Shown: piece by piece, positions 19,927 through 30,838 of the stretch
How positions within the stretch are numbered: position 1 is the stretch's first letter
Layout of the letters: every line of letters begins with the position of its first letter
Made by a program: the position numbers and the translations under genes
DNA from: Macrothele yani
Lineage: Eukaryota > Arthropoda > Arachnida > Araneae > Macrothelidae
DNA length: 64,000 nucleotides
Direction: 5' to 3'
NCBI GenBank assembly: GCA_039090855.1
Contig: CM076990.1
Coordinates: 198,405,232 to 198,469,231, forward strand
The notes under the pieces: model-generated
What the model was told of the DNA's origin: nothing
Databases searched by the model: none
Seen by the model: only the letters and a program-made list of their open reading frames with translations

Positions 19927-20035
19927 GGTTTTTAATTGTAAATATTCTTCATCTTTTAACATTAAATATCGTACATAGACGGTGTTGTTATTTGTGTGAC
20001 ATATAGTACGAAATTGCTTTTATCTTTATGTTACA

Positions 20036-21024
20036 CATTTTTTGACATCAGTTTCAAAACAGTAATGACATGCTTCCCATGATGGTAATTTACTTGGAGG
20101 AAAGAATAGGGTGGAGATGTCACATCAGCTATGTCTCTCTCTCAGCCGGTTTCTCAGTATCCTTGGGATGCAGACTGCCGAGGAGCTTGACAGGAGAAGC
20201 CCCCTTATTCGCCCAAAACAACAAGTTGGTCTCTATTTTGCTTGTCTGGGGACAAGTTTACATAACTTAAAAATTCATGCAAAGGGCAATTAAATTTTCA
20301 ACACTTTCGACTCGACTGTTTGCTGAAATCGCTAAAAGAACATGAAGTTGTAGCAAAATAGATCAAACCGAGCAGAATATTGACACAAAAATTATTATTC
20401 ATTAACTTCCACAAAAAATCAGATTCACAGAATTGTCTTTTGACATTTCAATAGCATGTTATTGTTATGAATTGAAAAATGCCACAGAAAGAAATCAGTG
20501 TATACCCAGAAGTAAATTTCCTAAAACAGAGCAAGTCATCTGAAAATATTTTATTAACTTTTTTATTACTTGCATAATTTTGTTTTACATTTGTCTTTGA
20601 CTGAGAGAGTGGGCGTTCAGAAACAAATGACACCATTTTAAATACGTTATTTTTTTTTCGTGTTCTTATCACAGTAAACGTAAAAATAAAACAGTAAATA
20701 TACAACTCATGCCAAACAAAAGAAGCAAAATTTCACAATGTAAAACACTCCTACAAAGACTAAGACTCTCACTCAAAAACCTAGACTCTAAAACTTTGAA
20801 GACTCTCAAAAATCTAGTGCTCCAAGGTTGTGGTGAAAACTAACTTCAGTGATTAGACATCTCAGCACCTCCACCATATTCTTTCCTTCAAGGTAATTCA
20901 CGATTGTAGGAAAATTGGGTGGATGTTATGCAACTATAATATACAATTTTACTGGAATCTTTTGTAAACTACAAACTAACAATTTTTTAAGTGTGTACAG
21001 ATAAATATATTCTCCCTTTTCCAG
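20036..21024. other. intronic or upstream DNA with no recognised element
   Basis: AT-rich sequence between PLE2 and the first visible EMC10 exon. A short open stretch at 20070-20293 has no recognisable similarity. The last bases before 21025 form a pyrimidine-rich acceptor (TTCTCCCTTTTCCAG). No further EMC10 exon could be identified here. Confidence 0.5.
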
Positions 21025-21206
21025 TGTGCTATTTATGAATCCGGTCTCTCTGATGAATTTACTGTGACTCTTGACCAAAATGGCTACCTTGTTGGTATTG
21101 GACTTTCAGCATCACCTGCATCCTGTAATGGAGATCCTGTTCCTGACTCAAAGTTAATTTCCTTTAACACTTCTGTAAATATAGTGTCATTAGTAACAGC
21201 ACCTTC
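21025..21206 (+). CDS. EMC10: EMC10 exon (lumenal domain end), first visible exon
   Basis: EMC10 is a subunit of the ER membrane protein complex, which inserts transmembrane segments and tail-anchored proteins. The exon follows a pyrimidine-rich CCAG acceptor and ends at TTC|GTAAGT. It encodes 60 codons plus two bases: CAIYESGLSDEFTVTLDQNG, LVGIGLSASPASCNGDPVPD and LISFNTSVNIVSLVTAP. This matches the conserved EMC10 lumenal segment (in vertebrates C..VES.LSD..T, FNTSV, TAP). The entry phase is 0 and the exit phase 2, and the latter fits the next exon exactly. N-terminal exons lie upstream and are not seen here. Confidence 0.92.
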
Positions 21207-21344
21207 GTAAGTTTGTTTCTTATCCCTGATTTTATTCTGTAGTTTGGTCATTGTAATTGATCGTGTTGGTTTCTGATGAAAAATATTATTATGCCACTGA
21301 ATTGATAACAACAAACTAAGCACCAATTACACTTAAAATAGTAC

Positions 21345-23889
21345 TAGTAATCCGAATTTCTTGGTGTAGAATATAAATCAAAGTTTCCAAGCTTTCGCAC
21401 ATCAACCAGATGGCTTTTTCAAAGAAAGTAGACAGCTAACTGCAAACTGGATAATGCAATACTTCAACAATTTGAGCGTGGTGACTTGACTGAACGATAA
21501 ATTAATACGCGCAAATGTGATCAGACATTCGAAGAAACGAGGTTGCATTGGTTGGGCGCGCAGTACTGTGGTAGAAAACACAGCATTATTTGAAGAATTG
21601 ATTCCAAATGCGTGACAACTCGAGAGAGATGCTAGCATTACAAGCTTCGCTGCTGGTCAAGATTTCCAAGGTTTCGCGAATGGCAGTAGATTTAGGTGTG
21701 GAGTATGAAGCTAATTTCTTGATATCATTCCACATAGGATCAGCGGACTTGAACTTGACCTCTCTTGAAAGGGCAGTGGTTATTTTACCGTCTTTTGTAT
21801 CCCTTTTATGTTCGTTGATTCTAATTCCAACTGAACGTTTGGTCATTCCGATGTAGTATCACCTGGAGCCGTCTGGATATTGTAGTGGGATTGCATAAAC
21901 ACCTACCTCATTGAGAAGAGGGGGCTTGTCAATATTTCTCTTGAGCATCGTATACAAAGATGCTGGAGACCTTATGCCAACACTGAAGCTCATCCTCCTG
22001 AGCGTGTGTTTGAGTTGATAGGAAACTTTTGGTATGTAGGGAATAGAGCCCAGGTAGCGAAGTTGCGGCATACAAAGATTGACATGGCTGGTTCTGGCTT
22101 TTTCTATAATGTTATGCATCTGGTTCAACATATATGCTGCCTCAGTGGCCAATTCTACAATGTTTTCTAGTTCCGAATCTCTAGAACGAACATCTGAGGA
22201 GACGGCGAAGGCTTTTCTAATTCGAGAGCGGAAGAAGGCTGTCTTGTAATCATCAGGACAGAATGAACTGTGGAGCATCAAGTTGGGAACAGAGGTGGGT
22301 TTATAATAGACTTCCGCGCAAAGGTGATGGTCATGTGATTTTCTCACTAAGACGCCGAGATAAGGTAAGGTGCCACTGCGCTCAAGCTCCATAGTGAAAT
22401 TGATCGTAGGGTGTATATAATTGCCTTTATTGAAGAAAGATGGGAGAGTCTCCCTTTCCGTGAGACCATACGAAAAATATGTCGTCCACATATCGCAGCC
22501 AGGTGGTAGGCCATGGGGTGATGTTAGTGAATATATGTTGCTCAATGGGGTGAAATATTGCTTCTGCGAGAACGGCTGAAAGCGAAGATCCCATCAGAGC
22601 GTCATTTACTTGCTTGTAAACGTGCCCTTGAAAACTGAAGTAGCTGGAAATTGAGATCAAGTCCATTAATTTGAAGATGCTGAGGCAAGACTCTTGCAAA
22701 TAAACTGATGAATTAGAAACAGCCTCGTTCAACGTTCTGATGGCTTCCGGCACGGGGACTGATGGGTAAAGGGATACCACGTCGAAACTGCCGATAATAT
22801 CATGTTGTTGAGCAGTGAGTTGCTTGGTTTTCGTGATGAAATCTACAGTAGAAGTTAACACAACGTCCGATTCAGGTAGATGACTAGTCAGGAATCTGGA
22901 TAATGCCTTCTCTAAGTGGTAGGTCGGTGCGGACCTTCTGGACACAATCGGTCTCAATGGATTGCTGGGCTTGTGGTGTTTCAGTCTACCAAAGAGCTTT
23001 GGGATCTGAGGGCCAGGTGGTAATTTGAAGGCTTTCTTGAGATCTTCCGGAAGAGCAGGTAGTCTTGCAACTCGTTGTACCGTGCAACCCAAGAATTTAG
23101 AGGATTAGTTCGTAAGACCGTACATCCATAATTGGAAATAAAGTCCTCTAGTGTTTTATTACAATCCGCTGTGTCCATAATAGCTATCTGACCGGATTTG
23201 TCAGTTAGCGTCAACACTATTGAGCTGTTATTTCAAAGGTTTGAAATCAACCTCGTAATTTTAAAATTACCAAGTGTTTGTTTATTATTGTTCCTCAATC
23301 TCAGCCCAGAGCAACATAGTTGGCATAGTTCATCTTTGGCGACTTCCGGAACTCGCGAAATTTTGCTCTCTAATTCAGAAACGACGCTTTTTGGGTTCGA
23401 TTTTGATCGGAAACAGAACTTTGGTTGAGTTCCAAAACTTTAGTTTCCTCAACAGTGAATGTCCGCTTAGAGATATTGATGAATGGAATGGTGAAATCCT
23501 TAGGATTTTGATTCTGGGATGATTTCAAGAAATCCAGCTTCTTGTTGTTTTTGGAGGATAAGGAAGATTGAAGTCTTTCCGCTAACATGTCCATTCGGAG
23601 TGTTTGGTTGTTGAAAGTGATCGGGTCGCAAAGAATATCTAGTTTCATATATAGGGTATGGCACTTGGCTTCCAAAGACATAACGTCCTTTCTTTTCAGG
23701 TTTACTATCCTAGAAAGGGTCTGACGAAGAAATTTGTCCTTTTTCTTCTCAAACCAAGTTGATAAAAAGTCGAGGTGGGAACGTTCCTTCTCCAATTTGA
23801 GCCGCAACTGTCGGAATAGTTTAAATGTGTTCCACATTGCTTGGAAAACACAAAACTAATTGATAACAAGGAACTGTACACCAGTTATG
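21345..23889 (-). mobile_element. Penelope-like element PLE1, longest copy (P1a)
   Basis: This minus-strand copy runs from an N-terminal region near 23837 to a 3' end at about 21345, marked by the block AGTACTAGTAATCC. Immediately upstream (right) lies a partial copy, P1b, in the same orientation. That is the tandem arrangement known for PLEs, where the partial upstream copy supplies the 'pseudo-LTR'. It lies in the first visible EMC10 intron, antisense to the gene. Confidence 0.85.
21586..23837 (-). pseudogene. PLE1 polyprotein: N-terminal region, reverse transcriptase, GIY-YIG nuclease; interrupted
   Basis: PLE proteins combine a telomerase-like RT with a GIY-YIG endonuclease. Segments: 23837-23370 (charged N-terminal region, MWNTFKLFRQLRLKLEKERS), 23217-22981 (LTLTDKSGQIAIMDTADCN), 23092-22427 (PKLFGRLKHHKPSNPLRPIV, SFDVVSLYPSVPVPEAI motif A, DALMGSSLSAVLAEAIF motif B, WLRYVDDIFFVW motif C), 22545-21859 (VYYKPTSVPNLMLHSSFCPD) and 21846-21586 (GMTKRSVGIRINEHKRDTKD, nuclease). 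YVDD is intact. Frameshifts fall near 23300, 23090 and 22430-22540, and a stop precedes YYIG at about 21855. Confidence 0.88.
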
Positions 23890-24427
23890 CTTGAAATAGT
23901 ACTAGTGATCCGAATTTCTTGGCGTAAAATATAAATCAAAGTTTCCAAGCTTTTGCACCTCAACCAGATGGCTTTTTCAAGGAAAGCAGGCAGCTAACTG
24001 CAAACTGGATAATGGAACACCTCAACAATTTGAACGTGGTGACTTGACTAGACAATAAATGAATAGGCGCAAATGTGATCAGACATTCGAAGAAACGAGG
24101 TCGCATTGGTTGGGTGCGCAGTTCTGTGGTAGAAAACACAGCATTATTTGAAGAATTGATTCCAAATGCGTGACAACTTGAGAGAGATGCTAGCATTACA
24201 AGCTTCGCTGCTGGTCAAGATTTCCAAGGTTTCATGAATGGCAGTAGATTTAGGTGTGGAGTATGAAGCTAATTTCTTGATATCATTCCACATAGGATCA
24301 GTGGACTTGAACTTTACCTCTCTTGATAGGACAGTGGTTATTTTACCATCTTTTGTATCCCTTTTATGTTCGTTGATTCTAATTCTAAACGAACGTCTGG
24401 TCATTTCGATATAGTATTGCCTGGAGC
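23890..24427 (-). mobile_element. PLE1 partial copy P1b (tandem 'pseudo-LTR' upstream of P1a)
   Basis: The copy carries the 3' end of PLE1: nuclease domain (24404-24144) and 3' tail ending at AGTACTAGTGATCC near 23890. It is head-to-tail with P1a. At 24427 the orientation flips: the next bases, up to the hAT-2 insertion at 24451, are plus-strand PLE1 sequence (P1c). Confidence 0.8.
24144..24404 (-). pseudogene. PLE1 GIY-YIG domain fragment (P1b), 86 aa
   Basis: The frame starts MTRRSFRIRINEHKRDTKDG and ends SISLKLSRIWNQFFK with stop. It is the C-terminal half of the nuclease, with the conserved R...NEHKRD segment. The GVY/YYI tyrosines lie just upstream, around the flip point. Nearly the same sequence occurs in P1a and P1c. 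Confidence 0.8.
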
Positions 24428-24614
24428 CCGGAAGATCTCAAGAAAGCCTCCAGAGATGCCAACTTGTACGGATTTTCACTTCGTCTTACGGTTTTACGGA
24501 AGACACCCGAAAAACTACGGAAAAGCCCAGCAAGATTCCTGAACGCAATTTTGTATTTTTTACCTTTTTTGGGGGAAAAAAACGCACTTTACAGATAGTC
24601 CTTATACGCCTTCG

Positions 24615-26434
24615 GAGGGATGCCAACCCCTACGCATTTGCCATAGAAACTAGGCATTTCTTTAGCTTTACTACGCACTACGCATCACATGCCTAATACT
24701 ACGCGTTTGTTGCTATGACGCCGCATGTCCCCCCTCCCCCCACTAACTTTATTTAGCATAATTTTTGTGTTATTTGCAGACCCCCTTAGCGTTTGTTATG
24801 GACCCAAGTGCTTTAGTGTATTCAGACAACTGAATAACAGGTTGCATATAAGAATAGTCAAAAAGCTCAATGCAGAATCTCCGTCAATGTTTTGCCAGCT
24901 ATACTTCGGTATCTGGCCTGCGTCGTCTGCTACAACAAAGCAACTGCCGATGGGTGGCGCTTCGCCGCCGAGGCTGGAGGTTCCACGCTGATCCTCGGCG
25001 ATGTCACAACCCCAATCCCAACCTCGGACAAAATGACCAATCTTGGTGTAGATATTATAAAATAAAAAAAAATGTTTACTGCATTTTATTTCATAATTGC
25101 TCTGTATTGTTAAAAAATTCAAGGGTTGGCACAATCATTTTTCTCCGAAACTGTTAAAATCCGGAAAAAAACAAAAAAGGCCAGAAGGAAAGAAAGAAGG
25201 AAATTGTACTTTACATGCGGGCATTCTTTGTAATGGTTTTGTTTAAGTTGCGTCACTCAGCCGGCTTAAGCTGTTGAAAGCACATTGCAATGTCCGTAGT
25301 AGGTGAATGACTCAAGATAAGTACTGAAGTGAGGGATCCCCGCCCACTGCAAGCAGTGTGATGTTTTTACATACTGGGAAACAAAATTGCGATTATCTTT
25401 TTCCCGAATTTTCAGTTAAATGTACAGAACTGTTTACAGATGCCATCATTTATTAAAACAAAGTGACCCTGAAAATTTCACTTCAGTAACTTAAAAACTT
25501 TTTGAGTTAGAAATGCAATTTTCTTATTAATCCCTCTTTCTCTAAGTGTCCAATTTTTTTTTGTGTGTGTATGTAATTAAAAAAGTTTTCCCGGATTTAG
25601 GCGAAATTTTCGAGGTAACTTTGTTTGACCAAGTTAGGACATCTACAAAAAAATAAGCTTTTTAAAATGAAAATTCTGAAAATTAATTTTTCACATTTTA
25701 ATCCTCAGTGCAAAGACGCAATACAACAACAGCAGGTGGCAAATGGGCTCAGAGTGAAAGGGGGAGAGAAATGAATGTTGCAAGCTTATAGTTCTCTGTC
25801 ATCTGCGCTTTCCTGTGAAGTTGATCTTTCTTTCTCTGAACGTCTTAATAATAAAAAAGAAAAGTGCGTAATTTTAAAAGTTTCCAATGGATTCAAGCGA
25901 AATTTGCAGGGCAATCTTATAAGACCAAGTTATATGGCATCTGGCAAAAAATCAGCTCTATTAAGTGAAAATTTTGAATTCTTTTTTTTATTTTGCATTT
26001 TTGTTCTTAGTTAGGGAAGGAGTAACTCAGCAGGTTGTCGTGAATGAAAGGGAAGATGTTACCGAAACCCACATAATAGATTACGTGAGTCTCGCCCACA
26101 CAATGCCCCCCGTGGGTCTCGGATGCGAGTGACAAATGGCACATGCCTGTTGGTTCTTTTTAAGCTGCTCTTCTCTTTCATGAAAATAAAATACTGATGT
26201 TATTCGTTTGTGTATAAGTCGCTAATTGTTTAAATCAGAATCTCAAATCCGCACATACAGTTCTCAATATTGATTTTTTTCTGGTTATTTTTATAACTGT
26301 CTAGTCTGTAGTAAATTTAAAACATCTTAAAACACTTTTTCGTAATATTTCTTGTGTCTACACATGAAAGCTCAAAACTACGCATTTTTATGGCTTGTAC
26401 TACACATGAATGCTGTAAGAGGTTGGCATCCCTG
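24615..26434. mobile_element. hAT-like MITE within the left part of hAT-2 (GGGATGCCAACC ends)
   Basis: The left end (AGGGATGCCAACC, from about 24616) and the right end (GGTTGGCATCCCT, to 26433) are inverted copies. They are similar to, but distinct from, the outer hAT-2 ends. The interior has a few short ORFs without recognisable domains. A clear 8-bp TSD was not found (only CCTTC is shared), so this could also be a sub-terminal repeat of hAT-2. Confidence 0.5.
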
Positions 26435-26440
26435 CCTTCA

Positions 26441-26472
26441 TCCGCTAACAGAAGCTCTGCCTCTGTTAGCGG
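26441..26472. repeat. short perfect hairpin (CCGCTAACAGA stem)
   Basis: The 11-bp stem CCGCTAACAGA pairs with TCTGTTAGCGG around a loop of about 9 bases. It lies just beyond the MITE right end in hAT-2 and may be a sub-terminal transposase site or a remnant of another element. No function can be assigned. Confidence 0.6.
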
Positions 26473-26813
26473 AGGCTGTAATCACTGATCGTCACATGAT
26501 TCCCCAAACAGCCATTTGAGAGGCAAACGTCACGACGCAACCACATTCTCGAGGAGCAAACGGAAGTCCCTCGGGAAACTGGTTGCGCCGAGACGCTTGT
26601 ATTTGAGAGTGTCGTGCACAAAAACTGAGCGGGAACTCAGCTGCTCAGCATCTTTTACATGTGGCTTTGTGCTCGTGAAAATTTTAATGCAATGAAATGT
26701 TTTAATTTAGATTAAAACAAAATGAAATGTAGCAGTTAAACAGCTGTGACAACAAAAAGAGCAAAGTCAGTTAAAACTTATTGTCAAGTGTATCGCAAGA
26801 TATATAATAAAGA

Positions 26814-27727
26814 ATGGACTTTTATGAAGCACCTAAAGTTTCGCCAAATCACGTGTTTTGTAAGACATGCGGCTGCAATTTTAGCGTAGCACATGGTGGC
26901 CACGATGATTGTAGGCGTCATGTGGAAAGCAAGAAACAAAGATTATGTGAAGTTGAAATCCCAGTCTTCGGAGAATTTTTTTCTGTGAAAACTAATGATT
27001 CTACTGAAGCGGAGCTCTTATTTAAGCCGTTCATCATTGAACACAATTTGCCTGTCGCAGCTGCCGACCATGCCAAAAATCTGGTTCGTAGGATGTTTCC
27101 AGATTCAGAAGTTGCAAAAAATTATGCTTGTGCTAGAACAAAAACATCAGCACTCATCCATTGTTTATCTGGTTCAACCAAAGAAAAATATTGTCTGTTA
27201 TTAAAGAGCAAGCATTTTCTTTAGCAACTGACGGAACTAATGATACAAATGATAAAAAAAATTATCCTCTTGTTATAATATACTTCGATGCGATAAATGG
27301 CTGCAATAAAACAGTTGTGCTTTCATTGATAGAAACATCAGACAACACAGCTAAAGGAATTTTCACTGCCAACTGCCATTGATAGTGAACTGAAAAAAAA
27401 TAACGTATCTTGGAAAAACTGTGTAGCATTTTCATGCGACAATGCGAGTACGATGGTGGGCAGTATAAAAGGTGTTGCAACTCTAATAATAGAGATTCAA
27501 CCTTCTATCGTCATAGCCCCTACTTGTCATCTTATTCATTTGGCTGCAAAATAAGCTTCCTCAAAGCTTAAAAATTTTGATGTGGAGCAATTTGTAGTTC
27601 AGTTATTTTTCTACTTAGATAAAAAGCTCAAGAAGAAAAAAATGCATTAAAAATAAGCCAAGCAATCTGCAATTCAAAACCACACAAGATATTGAAGTAC
27701 ATAAGTACCCGATGGCTATCATTTCTT
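26814..27727 (+). pseudogene. hAT-2 transposase, N-terminal half with BED-like finger
   Basis: The frame opens MDFYEAPKVSPNHVFCKTCG with C..C and H..H spacing (FCKTCGCNFSVAHGGHDDCRRHVE) and reads to 27224. A shifted frame continues KEQAFSLATDGTNDTNDKKN (catalytic Asp region), then CVAFSCDNASTMVGSIKGVA (second catalytic region) and TCHLIHLAAK followed by a stop. It ends at YISTRWLSF at the LINE insertion point (27727). At least two frameshifts or stops show it is dead. Confidence 0.85.
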
Positions 27728-27809
27728 ACATACATACATATCACTAAGCTGCTTTCTGAGATTCAGAGGTTAGCTCCAAAAAGAAATACAAACTTCCAGA
27801 TATTTTTAC

Positions 27810-29486
27810 TTATTGTTGTCGTATCAAACTTCGCCATTTACAGCGATCTTGACATACAACTCGTGCTTCACTGATATCCATTACATGCCTTACACAAGAT
27901 CTTTTATACTTCATACTCATAATCTTTTTCTCATGCAGACACTCCTGAATCTGATCCACCCATGTCTTCCTTGGCCTTCCTCTGCCTTTCCTTCCAGCCA
28001 CTTGGGTTGAAAATATTTTCTTAGTTAACATTTCATCACTCATTCTTTCAACATGGCCAAACCACCGAAGCATATTGGTCTCCACCTTGCTAACAACATT
28101 TTGCTTCACATCACACAACTGCAATATATCTTCATTCCTCACACAATCAGATCGTGTCTTGCCACAAACCCCACATAAGTAACTCATTTCTCCAGCACAC
28201 AAACGACTCCTATGCTTCTTCTGCAGTACCCAGGTTTCACTGCCATACATCAGAGTAGGAACAATTACTGTTTCATACACAGCCATGCGGGACTCTCTAG
28301 AGAACCCATCATTCCTGTGAAAACCTCCCAGAGCAGCTATGACTTTCAAAGAAGAATTCACTCGTCTACTGATTTCACCATCCAACTTGTTCTCTCTGTC
28401 AAACATGTTTCCTAAATACACAAACTCACTCACCTGGTCAATCACAGTGCCATTTATACTTACTTTACATTCAGTGCTACCCATTCCTCTCTCAAAAACC
28501 ATAACTTTGGTTTTTCCCTTATTTATACTCAGTTTGAATTTCATGCAAACTTCGTGCATCCGAGTCAACATACTCTGCAACTCACTTTTGCTCTCTGCCA
28601 ACAGGACAGTGTCATCAGCATACAGCAATCTGCACACACGGATATCACCAAGACATAAACCACTATTATCTATTTTGGCCTCACGCATGCATGCGTCCAT
28701 AAATATATTAAACAGCCATGGTGACATTACACAACCTTGTCTAACTCCTGCACCAATGGAAAACCATTTTGATAAAACACCATTCACTCGTACACAAGCT
28801 CTACTACCAGCATACATGGCTTTTACACTATTAAGTAGATTCCCAGTAACACCATATTCATTCAATACCTTCCACAAAAGTGTCCTATTCACTCGGTCAT
28901 AAGCTTTCTCTAAATCTATGAAGGCAGTAAAAACTTCCTTCCCAACAGCCAGATACTTTTCAATCATCATGCGTAATGCAAAAATCTGGTTAGTGCAGCC
29001 TTTACCAGGCATAAAACCACTCTGAACATCCCACACTTTCTCTGATGTAAGACCCCGTACTTTTTCAATAACAACCTTACCAAACACTTTCCCTGGCACA
29101 CTCAGTAGGCTAATACCACGATAGTTCTTGCATTCAGTCTGATCACCTTTTCCCTTATACAAGGGAACAATAATAGCATCCTTCCAATTCCGAGGGACCA
29201 TTCCTAACTCCCAGCACAACTGGCAAATTTCAGTTAACCAGTCAATTATAGAATCACCAGCATACTTCAACATCTCTGCAGTTATGCCATCAACTCCTGG
29301 AGCCTTACCATTCTGAAGAGATTTTAGAGCTTTACACACTTCTTCTCTTGAGATCCCTCCTGTGCTTTCATCCCTCATTGTGACATCATCTGCATCTGTC
29401 TCAGAATCATTTTTGCTCTCCTGATCTAATAACTCACAGAAGTATTCACCCCATCTGTCACTTAACTCATTGGGCTCCCATATCAT
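27810..29486 (-). CDS. RTE-like reverse transcriptase (family B), 558 aa open frame
   Basis: The RT is uninterrupted: GKAPGVDGITAEMLKYAG near residue 60, CKNYRGISLLSVPGKVFGKV near 120, FIDLEKAYDRV at 189-199 (motif A), GVRQGCVMSPWLFNIFMDA from 247 (motif B) and YADD at 289-292 (motif C). Then come KLSINKGKTKVMVFERG, LMYGSETWVLQKKHRSRLCA, MLRWFGHVERMSDEMLTKKI and GRPRKTWVDQIQ. The ATG is internal; the natural polyprotein begins in the endonuclease near 30830. The catalytic residues look intact. Confidence 0.92.
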   Translation of the reverse strand: MIWEPNELSDRWGEYFCELLDQESKNDSETDADDVTMRDESTGGISREEVCKALKSLQNGKAPGVDGITAEMLKYAGDSIIDWLTEICQLCWELGMVPRNWKDAIIVPLYKGKGDQTECKNYRGISLLSVPGKVFGKVVIEKVRGLTSEKVWDVQSGFMPGKGCTNQIFALRMMIEKYLAVGKEVFTAFIDLEKAYDRVNRTLLWKVLNEYGVTGNLLNSVKAMYAGSRACVRVNGVLSKWFSIGAGVRQGCVMSPWLFNIFMDACMREAKIDNSGLCLGDIRVCRLLYADDTVLLAESKSELQSMLTRMHEVCMKFKLSINKGKTKVMVFERGMGSTECKVSINGTVIDQVSEFVYLGNMFDRENKLDGEISRRVNSSLKVIAALGGFHRNDGFSRESRMAVYETVIVPTLMYGSETWVLQKKHRSRLCAGEMSYLCGVCGKTRSDCVRNEDILQLCDVKQNVVSKVETNMLRWFGHVERMSDEMLTKKIFSTQVAGRKGRGRPRKTWVDQIQECLHEKKIMSMKYKRSCVRHVMDISEARVVCQDRCKWRSLIRQQ

Positions 29487-29555
29487 TTCCCCAATCTAAT
29501 TCTTCACACAACTTACAACTTTGTTTCCCCTATTTTTCCTGAGTCTCATGTACTT

Positions 29556-30830
29556 CTAGAAGGATTTTCTATCTTTCCGAAAAGCCAGTTCATGCCTTTC
29601 CACTTTCTCCTTCCTATGTATTGCCTTACTGTGGCGAACCAGCTTAGCAGCTTCACGCTTTTTACAGCGACATTCATCCACAGAGACTCTGCCTTGCAAC
29701 ATCCCCAAATAGGCTTCCTTCTTTCTCTTTACTGCCTCATCAATCTCACTATTCCACGAAGCATCACCTCTATTGTTACCCACTATTGTGGTGCCACAGA
29801 CCTCTTTAGCAGCAGTGACAGCACAGTTCTTAAAACATTCCCACTTCTTTTCTACATCCCTCTCACAAGATTTCAGATCCTTCAGTCGTTCTCTGAGTAA
29901 GTCAAAGTACCGCTGATGATCTTCAAGAAGCCTATCAACCTTTATTCTTTCTATCCTGGGTCTCTTCCTATTCCTTTTCCTCCAACCAACATTAAGTTTC
30001 ACTCGTGACACTACCAAGTAATGATCAGAACCAACATCCGCACCTCTCATCACACGGGTGTCAACAACTAAGTGTTTCAAACGCTGATCGTAAACAACAA
30101 AATCTATCGCACTCTTTTGACCAAGAGTACGATTTTCCCAAGTATATGTGTGTATATACTTGTGGTTGAAAAATGTATTAGATACACACAAACCATTCTC
30201 AATGCAGAGTTCAATTAATCATTCACACAAGGATCATTAAACTTACCCAGAACATTGTCAGAAATTGCATTCTGCACACCTACTCTAGCATTGAAATCCC
30301 CTGCTATTATAACTTTTTCTTTAGCACCAAACTGGCTCAAAACAGCTTTTAGCTCATTCCAGAAATCTTTCATATCAGAAGGTTCCGAGTCACAAGGAGC
30401 ATACACTACAACAATTACAATTCTCTGAAGTTTCACTTTCAAACGAATCCAGAGAATTCTCTCACTTATGCAACTATAATGAATCAAGTTGTTCTTCATC
30501 TTTTCACTTAAAATCACACCTACACCAGCCTGTCCTCTCATATTATCCAATACTCCAGACCACACACTCACCGTGCCATTCACTTCTTCTACCCCAATTT
30601 CCTTCTTTTTTGGTTTCACTTACACACAGCACATCCAGTCTATACTTATTCATCTCCTCAATCACCTCACTCATCTTGCCATTTATACCTCTAGTATTCC
30701 ATACACCAATCTTACATTCACTCAGCTGAGATCTCTTTCTCATACGCCGTTTAGAAAGTCCAGGTCGATTCCGTGGTGGACCGTCCTTCTCAAGTGTGGT
30801 AGGTTCACCATATCCCACACTTGAGTCTAA
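29556..30830 (-). pseudogene. RTE-like endonuclease domain and linker (family B), frameshifted
   Basis: Segments: to 30543 (IGVWNTRGINGK, LDVLCVSETKK), 30619-30215 (GTVSVWSGVLDNMRGQAGVG, VVVYAPCDSEPSD, KVIIAGDFNARVG) and 30191-29556 (TYTWENRTLGQKSAIDFVVY, GADVGSDHYLVVSRVKLNVG, then a lysine-rich linker). These are the apurinic-type endonuclease motifs N, E, GDFN, D and SDH. Frameshifts at about 30600 and 30200, and stops near 29550 and 29490, separate it from the RT frame. Confidence 0.88.
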
Positions 30831-30838
30831 CATTTCTT

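Larger units (their letters stand above)
15556..20035 (+). mobile_element. Penelope-like element PLE2, copy B (right arm), interrupted by an RTE-B LINE
   Basis: Copy B begins at 15556 within the segment equivalent to SSESYLQSEIQFIFEL, breaks at 15674, and resumes after the LINE insert at about 19166-19178 with RSTSLKQDPKPNKRF. It then runs through the GIY-YIG domain, the 3' region and a hammerhead-like motif at 19884-19926. The 12-bp duplication AATAAATGATAG marks the split. Its orientation is opposite to copy A. Confidence 0.82.
27728..30830 (-). mobile_element. near full-length RTE-like LINE (family B) inserted in the hAT-2 transposase; 8-bp TSD
   Basis: Direct repeats CATTTCTT lie at 27720-27727 and 30831-30838. 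Joining them restores the hAT-2 reading RWLSFLESVNRILEQW. The 3' tail (left) is a short CATA repeat. The 5' end, at about ACTCAAGTGTGGGAT, lacks the further 250 bases seen at 48701-48957, so it is slightly 5'-truncated. This is the most complete linear family B copy in the window. Confidence 0.93.

Noticed and set aside
20070..20293. Candidate upstream EMC10 exon or separate gene
   Set aside because: No similarity to the EMC10 lumenal domain in any frame and no suitable splice phase. Left as unassigned.
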